From Syntrophomonas sp. UBA4922 (GTDB lineage Bacteria; Bacillota; Syntrophomonadia; Syntrophomonadales; Syntrophomonadaceae): a DNA stretch of 20,503 nt. The stretch lies in NCBI GenBank assembly GCA_002398825.1, contig DHBS01000013.1, forward strand, positions 1-20,503, read 5' to 3'. A program made the translations under genes and the position numbers. The notes beneath the pieces are model-generated. The model searched no databases. It saw only the letters and a program-made list of their open reading frames with translations, and had not been told where the DNA came from. Position 1 is the stretch's first letter. Each line of letters begins with the position of its first letter. This document shows, one piece after another, positions 6,451 to 13,563 of the stretch.

Positions 6451-7326
6451 CTAGAGCACCCCTAAATGCGGGGGCCTGAATAGGCGTTCATCATAGCTCA
6501 ACAGCTCATCTAGCTCAGCCAGCATGCGGTCTTTATCCCTTGTCAGGATCCCGTTGATATTGCAGTAATTGTTGCTGTGGTCACTCAGAAAGACGCTGCC
6601 TTCGCATTCCAGGTTTTCCAGCAACAGTCTCACCTCGCGCAGGGTTTCGTGAGGGGTCTGCAGCTCGAATTCCCCGCTCTGGTAGGCTTCATACATAGGA
6701 GTACCGGGCTGGGGAAAAAATGTCCGCAAGCGTATAAAACTGGGGACGAATGCATTTAAGGCCTTGGCGCTGTTGATGGCGTGCTGCCGGCTGTATTTTC
6801 TACCGCCTACCCCGGCCAGATAGTACTCGCTCACTTCTATGCCAGCCTGTTTGAGCTTTAATCCCGCCGCTATGATTTCTTCGCTGCTGGTGCCTTTGCA
6901 GATCTCATTCAAGACCACATCATCCCCGCTCTCCATTCCCATATGGAGGCGGTTCAGGCCGGCCTCTTTAAGGGTTATCAGTTCTTCCAGACTTTTTTTA
7001 TTCACAAACTTGGCCGAACCGTACACGGTAATGCGTTGCAGGTGAGGGAAACAGGCGCGGGCATAGCGGCAGATATCAACCAGCTGTTCAGTTTTCATCA
7101 CAATGGTGTTGCCATCGGGGAAAAAGACGGACTGGACCCCTTCGCCATAATACTCCCGGGCCGTTTGCAGATCTGCCTTGATATCCTCTACAGGCCGGAC
7201 GCGGAACTTCTTGTCTTTGTACAAATAACAAAAGGCGCAGCGGTTATGAGGGCATCCGATGGTGGCCTGTATAAGTAAGCTTCCGGCCTCGCTGGGCGGG
7301 CGATATACAATTCCTTCATAACGCAT
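6451..7326 (-). CDS. Radical SAM protein, Elp3/HemN-like superfamily, 291 aa
   Basis: ATG 7326-7324 is preceded by AAGGAGG. The [4Fe-4S]-binding cysteines are C25, C30 and C33 in IGCPHNRCAFCYLYKDKKF, a CX4CX2C spacing rather than the canonical CX3CX2C. This variant is found in a group of uncharacterised radical SAM proteins with the 'GCxHNxCxFC' signature. Later motifs fit the TIM-barrel: VFFPDGNTIVMKTEQL, RITVYGSAKFVNKK, LNRLHMGMESGDD (SAM-binding 'GxES') and YYLAGVGG. The C-terminus (SDHSNNYCNINGILTRDKDR) has one more cysteine. It probably acts in the cytoplasm under anaerobic conditions, and the substrate is not predictable. It is divergent from the LytTR regulator, with 146 bases between their starts. 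Confidence 0.88.
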   Translation of the reverse strand: MRYEGIVYRPPSEAGSLLIQATIGCPHNRCAFCYLYKDKKFRVRPVEDIKADLQTAREYYGEGVQSVFFPDGNTIVMKTEQLVDICRYARACFPHLQRITVYGSAKFVNKKSLEELITLKEAGLNRLHMGMESGDDVVLNEICKGTSSEEIIAAGLKLKQAGIEVSEYYLAGVGGRKYSRQHAINSAKALNAFVPSFIRLRTFFPQPGTPMYEAYQSGEFELQTPHETLREVRLLLENLECEGSVFLSDHSNNYCNINGILTRDKDRMLAELDELLSYDERLFRPPHLGVL

Positions 7327-7411
7327 GGCTTAAACCTCCTTATATAAATCAAACATAGCAGATTGTATAATGCTTTTGAAGGCTTAATAGATACAAAAGC
7401 CTAATTTCCAG

Positions 7412-7440
7412 TTGTTTTCAGGGCTTTTAATGGCTATATT
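7412..7440 (+). promoter_or_regulatory. Candidate promoter of the LytTR regulator gene
   Basis: TTGTTT at 7412-7417, 17 bases, TATATT at 7435-7440, giving a leader of about 26 bases. A hairpin-forming repeat AGGCTT (7380-7385)/AAGCCT (7397-7402) lies just upstream and could be a binding site for the regulator or for control of the divergent radical SAM gene. Confidence 0.42.
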
Positions 7441-7472
7441 TACAATAAGATATACAAAGGAGCAGGATTATT

Positions 7473-8258
7473 ATGCCCCTTCGGGTTTTAATTGCAGCCG
7501 ATCAGGAAAGAGAACGCATTGTGCTGAGATATCTTTTGGAACAGATAAAAGCCGTGCAAGTTGTTGGGGAAACGGTCAGCGGCCTGGCCTCACTTAAATG
7601 TAGCCGGGAACAATTGGCCGACCTGGTTATAATGGATGTCGGCGAAATGGAAGAGGGCGCCTGGCAAGCGGTGTCGGCCTGGGCTGAACAGAAGGATGCT
7701 CCTCTGTTGGCACTGGTGGGTGAAAAGCCTGAACGGGCGGTTGAAGCCTTTGCCTGGGGAGCCCTGGATTATTTAGTCAAGCCTGTGGAATCCAAGCGCA
7801 TCGAAAAGTCGGTGCTTCGGGCCAGGGAACGCCTTCTTGACCGGGAACGCATCCAGGAAATAGTGGAAATCAAACTCAAGGAAAGAATAGAATTCATTTT
7901 AGGCAAATACCGCCAAGCGAATAAGACCTTTAACCTTCTGCCGGTGCGCGGCAAGGGCAAAATCACCCTGCTGAAGGAGGAAGACATAGTATATTGTGAG
8001 AGCCAGGTAAAAAAGGTGATCATATGCACCCGCAACGGGATGTACATCAGCAACTTCACCCTGAATGAACTGGCCGTCAAGCTTAGCGAAATCGATTTCT
8101 TCCGTGCTCATCCGGCCTTCATGGTTAATCTGAATTATGTCAAAGAGATATTGAATTTTGGAGAAGGGTCGTATGTCCTGCGCCTGCATGGTTGTGAAAG
8201 GGACATAATTTTGAGCCGTTCCAGAGCTAAATTATTGCGGCACAGGTTAGGTATTTAA
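7473..8258 (+). CDS. LytTR-type response regulator with a degenerate receiver, 261 aa
   Basis: ATG 7473 follows AAAGGAG (7456-7462). Residues 1-122 are a CheY-like receiver: D55 (VIMDVGE) is the likely phosphate acceptor and K103-P104 in DYLVKPVE is the conserved lysine motif. The usual acidic pair is reduced to AADQ (only D10), and the conserved Thr/Ser near residue 82 is V (LLALVGEKP), so phosphorylation may be weak or absent. A helical linker (122-150) leads to a LytTR DNA-binding domain at 153-259 (ITLLKEEDIVYCES, then HPAFMVNLNYVKEI, then SRSRAKLLRHRL). LytTR regulators often control cell-surface or competence genes. No histidine kinase is adjacent, so its partner is elsewhere or it senses by other means. 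Confidence 0.92.
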   Translation: MPLRVLIAADQERERIVLRYLLEQIKAVQVVGETVSGLASLKCSREQLADLVIMDVGEMEEGAWQAVSAWAEQKDAPLLALVGEKPERAVEAFAWGALDYLVKPVESKRIEKSVLRARERLLDRERIQEIVEIKLKERIEFILGKYRQANKTFNLLPVRGKGKITLLKEEDIVYCESQVKKVIICTRNGMYISNFTLNELAVKLSEIDFFRAHPAFMVNLNYVKEILNFGEGSYVLRLHGCERDIILSRSRAKLLRHRLGI

Positions 8259-8350
8259 TTTATACTTAATATAGTGTCACTGGGGATAAAAAACATACCG
8301 TACATACCATATAATTAACTTTATGGTGCTAAACCGCGGAGCATGGATAA

Positions 8351-8359
8351 TGGTATAAT
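8351..8359 (+). promoter_or_regulatory. Extended -10 promoter candidate, TGGTATAAT
   Basis: A perfect extended -10 (TGnTATAAT) stands at 8351-8359. The -35 region 17 bases upstream (AAACCG) does not match, which extended -10 promoters tolerate. Transcription from about 8366 would make a leader of roughly 340 bases for the AAA+ gene. Confidence 0.4.
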
Positions 8360-8411
8360 CTTAAGAAAGCATGATTAAACAGGATTTTTGTCCTGGGCTG
8401 GGGGTGAAAAA

Positions 8412-8462
8412 TTGACTAAAACCCGGTTTTGGTGCGGACATCAATTTGAACTGTCAAAGTAA
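8412..8462 (+). CDS. Possible leader peptide, 16 aa
   Basis: TTG 8412 lies 5 bases after GGGGGTG (8400-8406) and opens a frame encoding MTKTRFWCGHQFELSK, closed by TAA at 8460-8462. The same frame continues open after the stop for 18 more codons (Lys-rich, to TAA at 8517-8519). It may be a leader peptide, a degenerate small gene or chance. The aromatic and Cys/His-rich FWCGHQF core is unusual for random sequence. Confidence 0.25.
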   Translation: MTKTRFWCGHQFELSK

Positions 8463-8584
8463 CCCGTGAAAACTACTAAACAAAACAAACCTAGCGAAAA
8501 AAATCACAAAATCTATTAATATACAATTAGGGTATTAGTACGTACAGACAAAAATGTGAGGAGGGTAGACAGAGGAGCAACAGG

Positions 8585-8665
8585 ATGGGTGATGGGACGG
8601 AACGTCGTCCATCAAAAGACTCCCGAGAAAAATATGAAATAAAACTGGGGGATAGGCGTCTTTAG
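8585..8665 (+). CDS. Possible small ORF in the leader, 26 aa
   Basis: ATG 8585 follows AGAGGAG (8571-8577) at 7 bases and encodes a 26-residue, strongly charged peptide beginning MGDGTERRPSKDSREKYEIK and ending with TAG at 8663-8665. It coincides exactly with the two hairpins at 8591-8663, so the same bases could be a structured RNA instead, or translation and folding could be coupled. The stop is 42 bases before the AAA+ start. Confidence 0.28.
   Translation: MGDGTERRPSKDSREKYEIKLGDRRL
8591..8663 (+). ncRNA. Candidate structured leader element with two hairpins
   Basis: Hairpin 1: GATGG (8591-8595) with CCATC (8609-8613), continued by GACG (8596-8599) with CGTC (8603-8606), loop GAA, two bulged bases. 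Hairpin 2: AAAGAC (8615-8620) with GTCTTT (8658-8663), continued by TCCC (8621-8624) with GGGA (8649-8652), with a five-base bulge (8653-8657) and a large A-rich loop. They lie side by side 44 bases before the AAA+ start. No known riboswitch class was recognised. Confidence 0.35.
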
Positions 8666-8707
8666 GTCGTTGAGATCTATAGCCGCAGGCGAGATTGGAG
8701 TGATAGA

Positions 8708-9922
8708 ATGTTACCATTTTATGTATTAGAAAGGTATGAGGGTAACGAGGCCTTATTTAATCTGGTAATGATGTCCATCGTTTCTACATATGCTGGTGAG
8801 CCTTTGCATGTGCATGCTGAGGGGTTGCGCGGTACTGGTAAAACCACAATTATGAGATCTGCCCGGGGTATCCTACCGCCCATCGAACGCATAAAAGGCT
8901 GCATATATAATTGTGATCCCTATGATCCCCATTGTCCCCACCATCGTTATTTAACCCAGGAACAAATCGAATCCATCGGCACCGAAATGATTCCCATGCC
9001 GTTCTTAGAGATCTCCCACTCAGCCAAGGTGGGGACTGTCGCAGGCAGTATCGATCTGGCCAGGTTGACGGATCCTAATCATCCGGAAGCACATATGCTC
9101 CCCGGTTTGATCCCGCAAGCCCACCGCGGAATTCTATTTATAGATGAAATCAACCGCCTGGCAGACACTTCGCCAGAAATTACTGACATCCTGTTGGATG
9201 TGATGGGCAATAAACCCGGACACCTGCAGATTGAAGAAGCCGGATTACCGGCCGTGGAGATCATTGTTAATGTATCGGTGTGGGCAGCCTCCAACCCGGA
9301 TGAAGACCCGGGCCCGCTGGAGGAGATACGGCGCCAGTTGTCAGACCGTTTTGACATGGTCTGCTATATGGGAAGGCCTCATTCAGTGGATATTCTTTCT
9401 CATATGCTGGCGGAAAATTCTCACCAGAAGAAAGCCCGTCTCTATAAGCAAAGAAGAGTAGTACAGGTGGATGAAAGCAAAAACGACGCCTATCGCCAGC
9501 AGATCATCCGCTGGGCTGAGCAGTATGACAAGACCGAGCTGCCTGACTTTTTGCGCAACTTCATTGCCCGCTTGTATATCAAGCATAATCTGGAAAGTAT
9601 CAGGGCTATTGAGGCCATGCAGCAGGGATCGGTTTTGCGCTGCTTAATAAAAAACCGGGATAAGGTACAAATATCGGATGTTACCGAAACCATACCCCTG
9701 GTATTGAAGCATCGTGTCGACGGTGACACCCTGGTTCGCATCATTAACGACCTCGACACCCGGGGCAGCAAAGAAGGCATCTTAAGCTTCAAGAACCGTA
9801 AAGAAAAGAAAAAAGAGGAAGAAGAACCTGAATATTTTCAGCATGATGCCCGTTCATTGAAGGATTTAAGCCGCGGTGAATTAATCAATACCGAAAAGAA
9901 CCTGACGCCGACTGATTATTAG
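8708..9922 (+). CDS. ChlI-like AAA+ ATPase, 404 aa
   Basis: ATG 8708 follows TTGGAGTG (8696-8702). The protein follows the Mg-chelatase I subunit fold: Walker A GLRGTGKT at residues 39-46, a ChlI-type insert GCIYNCDPYDPHCPHH (64-79), PGLIPQAHRGILFIDEIN with Walker B at 142-147, a sensor-1 strand (WAASNPDE) and the arginine-finger region RRQLSDRFD. The C-terminal lid domain is followed by a highly charged tail (RKEKKKEEEEPE). C65, C69, C76 and H78/H79 could bind a metal. ChlI proteins work as hexameric motors with a VWA partner, and here the VWA gene follows after 16 bases. No chelatase H subunit or tetrapyrrole gene is nearby, so magnesium chelation is unlikely; remodelling or metal insertion into another protein is more plausible. 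Confidence 0.9.
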   Translation: MLPFYVLERYEGNEALFNLVMMSIVSTYAGEPLHVHAEGLRGTGKTTIMRSARGILPPIERIKGCIYNCDPYDPHCPHHRYLTQEQIESIGTEMIPMPFLEISHSAKVGTVAGSIDLARLTDPNHPEAHMLPGLIPQAHRGILFIDEINRLADTSPEITDILLDVMGNKPGHLQIEEAGLPAVEIIVNVSVWAASNPDEDPGPLEEIRRQLSDRFDMVCYMGRPHSVDILSHMLAENSHQKKARLYKQRRVVQVDESKNDAYRQQIIRWAEQYDKTELPDFLRNFIARLYIKHNLESIRAIEAMQQGSVLRCLIKNRDKVQISDVTETIPLVLKHRVDGDTLVRIINDLDTRGSKEGILSFKNRKEKKKEEEEPEYFQHDARSLKDLSRGELINTEKNLTPTDY

Positions 9923-9938
9923 GGAGGAGTGGTCTAAA

Positions 9939-11711
9939 GTGGCATGGATGGAAAAATCCAAAGTCGACAAGGCCGCTTCTGTAGGCAACTACCTCGGACT
10001 GTATCTGGGTCAGGGTCAGGGCATTCGTTTGGGCGAGAGTACGGTGGTGAGCTGCCATACCCATGGCCGCATGCCGGAAAAAAGAGTTAAAGGCCAGATT
10101 AAGATCTTCACCAACCGGGATGCGGGCAAATGCTTTTTGGATTTTGTCGATGAAGGTCAGGTAGTTCACATGGATGTGTTTCACCGGCCCGGCGAGGTTG
10201 ATCCGGTTGAACTGGCCAAGGCCATCTTTTGGGGGTTTAATCAGTATTTCATCGTCAAAGACCCCCAGCTTCAGTACGCGGAGGATGAGCGCTTTAAGAT
10301 AGCAGCCGGCTTTGCCACCAAGATATTCTTGACCACTGCTATGGGCAAAGGTACCGTATACGAATTGATGCAGGAAAAAATCCAGCCCTATAGCGAATCC
10401 GACGAGGGTCATGATCATGTCCATATCCTGGCCCAGCTGCAAAAAGAAGAATATTATCTGGTCTATGTAATCGCAGAAATTGTTGAAGAATTCATTCTCA
10501 ATAACGAATTAAAACTGTCCCGGGTACGGAATATAACCCATGGCAATCAAAAACGGGAGGAAGAAAGCTACGCCGGATACATGCGCCTGCCCTGGAAAAG
10601 ACTGAAGGGACAAAACGCCCGGCAGCTGCCCGATAAAGAAAATGTTAATCAGCTGATCATAAAACTGGCCGAAAAATTCGGCGGGGTGGAGGAAATTGAA
10701 GAATTTATGGAAAATTACTCCACTAATATTTTGAAGCGCAAAGGCATCGAACAGCAGAAGAAAAAATGGGGAGATATCGAAAACGATATAGAACAATTGG
10801 AAGAACTGGGAATTATTAAAGAAACTATGTTCGGCAAGGTATTAACTAAGCAAGGGCAGGCTTTAAAAGATTTTGTTTTAACCAATAAGTGTGAACTGGA
10901 AACCGAAATCAGGCGCAATATCCGGAAAATGCCGGCCGGAGGAAAAGGCCGCTATAAAAAACTGGGCAAGTCGGAAAGCAAAATGTCATCAGTGGAACTG
11001 ACCAACCGCAACCGTACCATAAACAACCCGGACAAAAATTGGTCCGGTGACCTGGCGGTGCCGGAAACCATTATTCAGGCCAAGAAAAACAGTTTTTTGC
11101 GTGGCGATAAGCATCTGGTCATTAAAAAAGATGATTTGCATTATTATGATAAAAAGACTTATGTGCCGGTCGATATCTGCTTCTTGATTGATGCCAGCGG
11201 CAGCATGGCAGGGGATAAGAGGCAGGCCGCCTGTTTCCTGGCGGAACACCTGTTGCTGTCCGGCAAGGAAAAAGTGGCAGTGGTGATCTTTCAGGAAAGA
11301 AGCAGTCAGGTAGTGGTGCCATTTACACGGAAACAGTCGATTCTCAAGAAAGGGTTGGCCATGATCAATCCGGCCGGATTGACACCTCTGGCCAGCGGCA
11401 TTATGACTGCAGTAGATCTGATCAAAAACAGTCGGGTGAGAAACCCCTTGCTGGTGCTGATTACTGACGGCTTGCCCAATACCCCGCTGTGGACTATGGA
11501 TGCCAAAGCGGATGCCCTGGAAGCGGCGGGAAAAATTGAAGAGGCCAAGATTAGATTTATGTGCATCGGCATCGAGGCCTACCGCCAATACCTCGAAAAA
11601 GTGGCAGAACGCGCCCATGGGGTCCTGTATATAGTTGACGACCTGAACAAAGATAACCTCATCAGTATTGTCCGCAGCGAGAAAAAACAGCTGCAGGAAG
11701 TGAAACAATGA
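9939..11711 (+). CDS. VWA-domain partner protein of the ChlI-like ATPase, 590 aa
   Basis: GTG 9939 lies about 10 bases after GGGAGGAG (9922-9929); ATG 9948 (residue 4) is the alternative. The C-terminal von Willebrand A domain (about 410-585) has a full metal-ion-dependent adhesion site: D418-A-S-G-S-M, T482 in GLTPLASG and D510 in LITDG. Residues 1-200 are a conserved-looking domain I cannot place (contains CHTHGRMPEKR, and KIFTNRDAGK followed by CFLDFVDEG). Residues 225-400 are helical and strongly charged (about 260-300 coiled-coil-like). Unlike ChlD it has no N-terminal AAA+ domain. It forms a two-gene operon with the ATPase. By analogy with ChlI/ChlD, CbbQ/CbbO or MoxR/VWA pairs, the VWA subunit links the motor to its target. 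The target is unknown. Confidence 0.88.
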   Translation: MAWMEKSKVDKAASVGNYLGLYLGQGQGIRLGESTVVSCHTHGRMPEKRVKGQIKIFTNRDAGKCFLDFVDEGQVVHMDVFHRPGEVDPVELAKAIFWGFNQYFIVKDPQLQYAEDERFKIAAGFATKIFLTTAMGKGTVYELMQEKIQPYSESDEGHDHVHILAQLQKEEYYLVYVIAEIVEEFILNNELKLSRVRNITHGNQKREEESYAGYMRLPWKRLKGQNARQLPDKENVNQLIIKLAEKFGGVEEIEEFMENYSTNILKRKGIEQQKKKWGDIENDIEQLEELGIIKETMFGKVLTKQGQALKDFVLTNKCELETEIRRNIRKMPAGGKGRYKKLGKSESKMSSVELTNRNRTINNPDKNWSGDLAVPETIIQAKKNSFLRGDKHLVIKKDDLHYYDKKTYVPVDICFLIDASGSMAGDKRQAACFLAEHLLLSGKEKVAVVIFQERSSQVVVPFTRKQSILKKGLAMINPAGLTPLASGIMTAVDLIKNSRVRNPLLVLITDGLPNTPLWTMDAKADALEAAGKIEEAKIRFMCIGIEAYRQYLEKVAERAHGVLYIVDDLNKDNLISIVRSEKKQLQEVKQ

Positions 11712-11742
11712 CGTAGTTACCGGCTGTTGCTTGATAAGGAGT

Positions 11743-11772
11743 TTGACATTATTCGTGGGATTCTGCTAAAAT
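11743..11772 (+). promoter_or_regulatory. Strong promoter in the VWA-GerMN gap
   Basis: TTGACA at 11743-11748, an 18-base spacer and TAAAAT at 11767-11772 preceded by TG (TGCTAAAAT), an extended -10. A start near 11779 is expected. The next feature downstream is a terminator rather than a gene. A second TTGACA at 11793-11798 has no well-spaced -10. Confidence 0.55.
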
Positions 11773-11778
11773 TTCAAT

Positions 11779-11877
11779 AGTATAATAGTTGATTGACATA
11801 TCTGCTAATATGTAATTAAGTTTTCTTTTTAATAACTCCTCCTTCATACCGAGCACCGTTAGGTGCTCGCTTTTTTT
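11779..11877 (+). ncRNA. Candidate small RNA or attenuated leader, about 99 nt
   Basis: A good promoter (11743-11772) is followed by about 70 bases with no ORF and then a strong terminator ending at 11877. The unpaired part is U-rich and contains AACTCCTCCTTCAT; CTCCTCC (11836-11842) is a perfect complement of Shine-Dalgarno sequences and exactly matches GGAGGAG (11941-11947) of the downstream GerMN gene. It could act in trans by masking ribosome sites, as C-rich small RNAs of Firmicutes do, or in cis if transcription reads through. The start is predicted from the -10. Confidence 0.42.
11850..11877 (+). terminator. Rho-independent terminator
   Basis: CGAGCACC (11850-11857) pairs with GGTGCTCG (11862-11869) around GTTA, followed by C and seven T (11871-11877). 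It can end both the AAA+/VWA transcript and the candidate small RNA. Confidence 0.9.
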
Positions 11878-11955
11878 ATAATTTTATAAAAAGATTCATA
11901 ATAACCGTCAGCGCTTAGTATTAATTAAAAGGAATATTTTGGAGGAGGCATATTT

Positions 11956-12561
11956 ATGGCAAAGAAGTTGATTATTGCGCTGACGGCAGTTGTACTAGGC
12001 ATCTGTTTGCTCAGTGGAGGCTGTTCTTCCAACCAGGGCGCTGATAAAGTACAGCAGCTTAAAGACTTGCTGCAGCAATCTATAAACCGGGAACCCGCCC
12101 CACAGCCGGCTACGCGCATACAGGATCTGCTTCCTGAAGCTCCGGTTGCCACTCAGGAAGAAATTAGCGTCACCCTCTATTATGGAGACCAGGATAATAA
12201 AGGCCTGGTTGCAGAAAGCAGGAGCGTGGAGAAGACTGCCGGCATGGCGCGAGTAACCGTGCAGGAGCTTTTCCGGGGGCCTGCCCAGGCCGAAAACGTA
12301 AGGTTGTTTCCTGAGGGTACGCAACTGCTGGACATCAACATCAAATCTGATGGTCTGTGCATAGTAGACGTCAGCAATCACGTTCGCAATGTGCCAACCA
12401 AGGAGCAGGCCAAACTCATGGTTTATTCCCTGGTTAATACCCTGGGTGAATACCCTACCGTCAAAGAAGTCAGCTTGATGATTGACGGTGAATATGCTGA
12501 TTCGATCAATTATTTGGATTTATCCGAACCTCTGGCTCCCAACTACGATTTGACCAAATAA
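11956..12561 (+). CDS. GerMN-domain lipoprotein, 201 aa
   Basis: ATG 11956 follows GGAGGAGG (11941-11948). A lipoprotein signal ends in LLSGGC with C23 as the lipid-attachment cysteine, so the protein is anchored on the outer face of the membrane. Residues 24-65 are a polar, proline-containing linker. Residues 70-190 form a GerMN domain: ISVTLYYGDQDNKGLVAESR, VQELFRGPAQAENVRLFPEG, LCIVDVSNHV and KLMVYSLVNTLGEYPTVKEV. The domain occurs in the spore germination protein GerM and in other envelope lipoproteins; it probably binds a peptidoglycan-related or protein partner. One domain is present here, against two in B. subtilis GerM. It stands alone between a terminator and a long hairpin. Confidence 0.88.
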   Translation: MAKKLIIALTAVVLGICLLSGGCSSNQGADKVQQLKDLLQQSINREPAPQPATRIQDLLPEAPVATQEEISVTLYYGDQDNKGLVAESRSVEKTAGMARVTVQELFRGPAQAENVRLFPEGTQLLDINIKSDGLCIVDVSNHVRNVPTKEQAKLMVYSLVNTLGEYPTVKEVSLMIDGEYADSINYLDLSEPLAPNYDLTK

Positions 12562-12589
12562 TAAACAGATAAGCCGACGCAAAAGGCTG

Positions 12590-12629
12590 CAAGCAGGGGC
12601 AGGGCCGTTTTAGGCCGTGCCCTTGCTTG
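12590..12629 (+). terminator. Long hairpin downstream of the GerMN gene
   Basis: Arms 12590-12607 and 12612-12629 (CAAGCAGGGGCA against TGCCCTTGCTTG, continuing GGCC/GGCC) form about 16 pairs with one mismatch and one G-T pair. No T-run follows on either strand, so it is an atypical terminator or an mRNA-stabilising or repeat-type hairpin. A small GGCC-GCAA-GGCC hairpin follows at 12640-12651. Confidence 0.4.
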
Positions 12630-12831
12630 AAATGCTCATGGCCGCAAGGCCGCAATACTTCGCAGCCTCCGCTGGTTCGACCGGGGGGCCTTCGCGACTA
12701 TATGTTGGATATCCATGCAATTTGTAGTATCGTTGTAAATATAATCTAAATTAATCAAATGAAGGGAGGGAAGTCACCGGGATTTAATATTTTGAATCTG
12801 CGCTCATGAAATTGATGGAGGTGGTCCGATT

Positions 12832-13503
12832 ATGAGCCTTTTTAAGCGGATTAACGATAACATTAGAGCCAACCTGAACGCTTTGCTGGACAAGGCCGAA
12901 GATCCGGTAATACTTCTCAACCAGTATCTCCTGGATATGGGGGATGACATCGCCGATGCCGAAAATGCCGTTGCCAGGCAATTGGTGGTGGTTCATAAGC
13001 TGAAAAGGTTATATGAAGAAGCGGCCGCTTTGGCGGATAAACGCTCTGACCAGGCCTTGATGGCTCTGCAAAAAGAACGTGAAGACCTGGCCCGGGAAGC
13101 CCTGAAGGAAAAGAATCTGTACGTGTCCAGAGCCAGCGATTACAAACAACAATATGATCATATGGCGGAGATCGCCGATAGCCTTAAAATCCAGCTTCAG
13201 GAAATGAAGGACGAATTCGAGCGTCTCAAAGCCAGGCGCGACACCCTGGCCGCCCGCGCTCAAGCCGCCAAAGCTCAGAAGAACGTTGCAGATTCATCCC
13301 GCGGCTTCGTCAAAGACAGCTCCCGGGGGGGATTTGAACGCATGGAAGCCAAGGTTTTGCAAATGGAGGCTGAAGCCCAGATCGCCGCGGGAGACTTGAG
13401 CGGCGGCCGGTCGGTGGATCAGGAACTGGAAGCGCTGGGCGCCGGCGATGCCATTGAACGTGAATTGGCGGAATTAAAGGCCAAGTTAGAGGCAGGCGAA
13501 TAA
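12832..13503 (+). CDS. pspA: PspA/IM30 (VIPP1) family membrane-stress protein, 223 aa
   Basis: ATG 12832 follows GGAGGTGG (12815-12822). The N-terminal amphipathic helix and signature are clear: MSLFKRINDNIRANLNALLDKAEDPVILL, then NQYLLDMGDDIADAE. The whole protein is alpha-helical with long coiled coils (about 30-150), a short Ser/Gly break near 155-170 and a final helical segment (YES-III-like ESCRT fold). Length is normal for the family. PspA oligomers bind the inner face of the membrane and protect it under envelope stress. The nfeD and flotillin genes downstream suggest one membrane-maintenance unit. A -10-like TATAAT lies at 12740-12745 with no good -35, so control by another sigma factor is possible. 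Confidence 0.93.
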   Translation: MSLFKRINDNIRANLNALLDKAEDPVILLNQYLLDMGDDIADAENAVARQLVVVHKLKRLYEEAAALADKRSDQALMALQKEREDLAREALKEKNLYVSRASDYKQQYDHMAEIADSLKIQLQEMKDEFERLKARRDTLAARAQAAKAQKNVADSSRGFVKDSSRGGFERMEAKVLQMEAEAQIAAGDLSGGRSVDQELEALGAGDAIERELAELKAKLEAGE

Positions 13504-13563
13504 TCACCCCATATCATTGTCATTTCCGGCCGGTACAACATTCGTAAATTGTGTATAAAGTTG

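Larger units (their letters stand above)
8259..8707 (+). other. 449-base leader region upstream of the AAA+/VWA operon
   Basis: No long gene lies here, but the stretch is not empty. An extended -10 (8351-8359) could start a leader of about 340 bases. Within it lie two possible tiny ORFs (8412-8462 and 8585-8665) and two nested hairpins at 8591-8663. The first part (8259-8350) is AT-rich with nothing recognisable. A riboswitch or protein-binding leader is possible, but I matched no known class; the T-box, cobalamin and glycine signatures I looked for are absent. Confidence 0.5.

Noticed and set aside
8591..8663. Known riboswitch class (T-box, cobalamin, glycine, c-di-GMP)
   Set aside because: None of the conserved cores I know for these classes is present, so it was kept only as an unclassified structured leader.
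8708..11711. Magnesium chelatase (BchI/BchD) for chlorophyll synthesis
   Set aside because: There is no H subunit or other tetrapyrrole gene, the VWA partner lacks the AAA+ domain of ChlD, and the host looks like a non-photosynthetic Firmicute.
12666..12700. GGTTCGACC, like a tRNA T-arm
   Set aside because: No acceptor stem, anticodon arm or D-arm could be built around it.
12777..12828. 16-codon ORF upstream of pspA
   Set aside because: No ribosome site precedes its ATG and the peptide has no recognisable feature.
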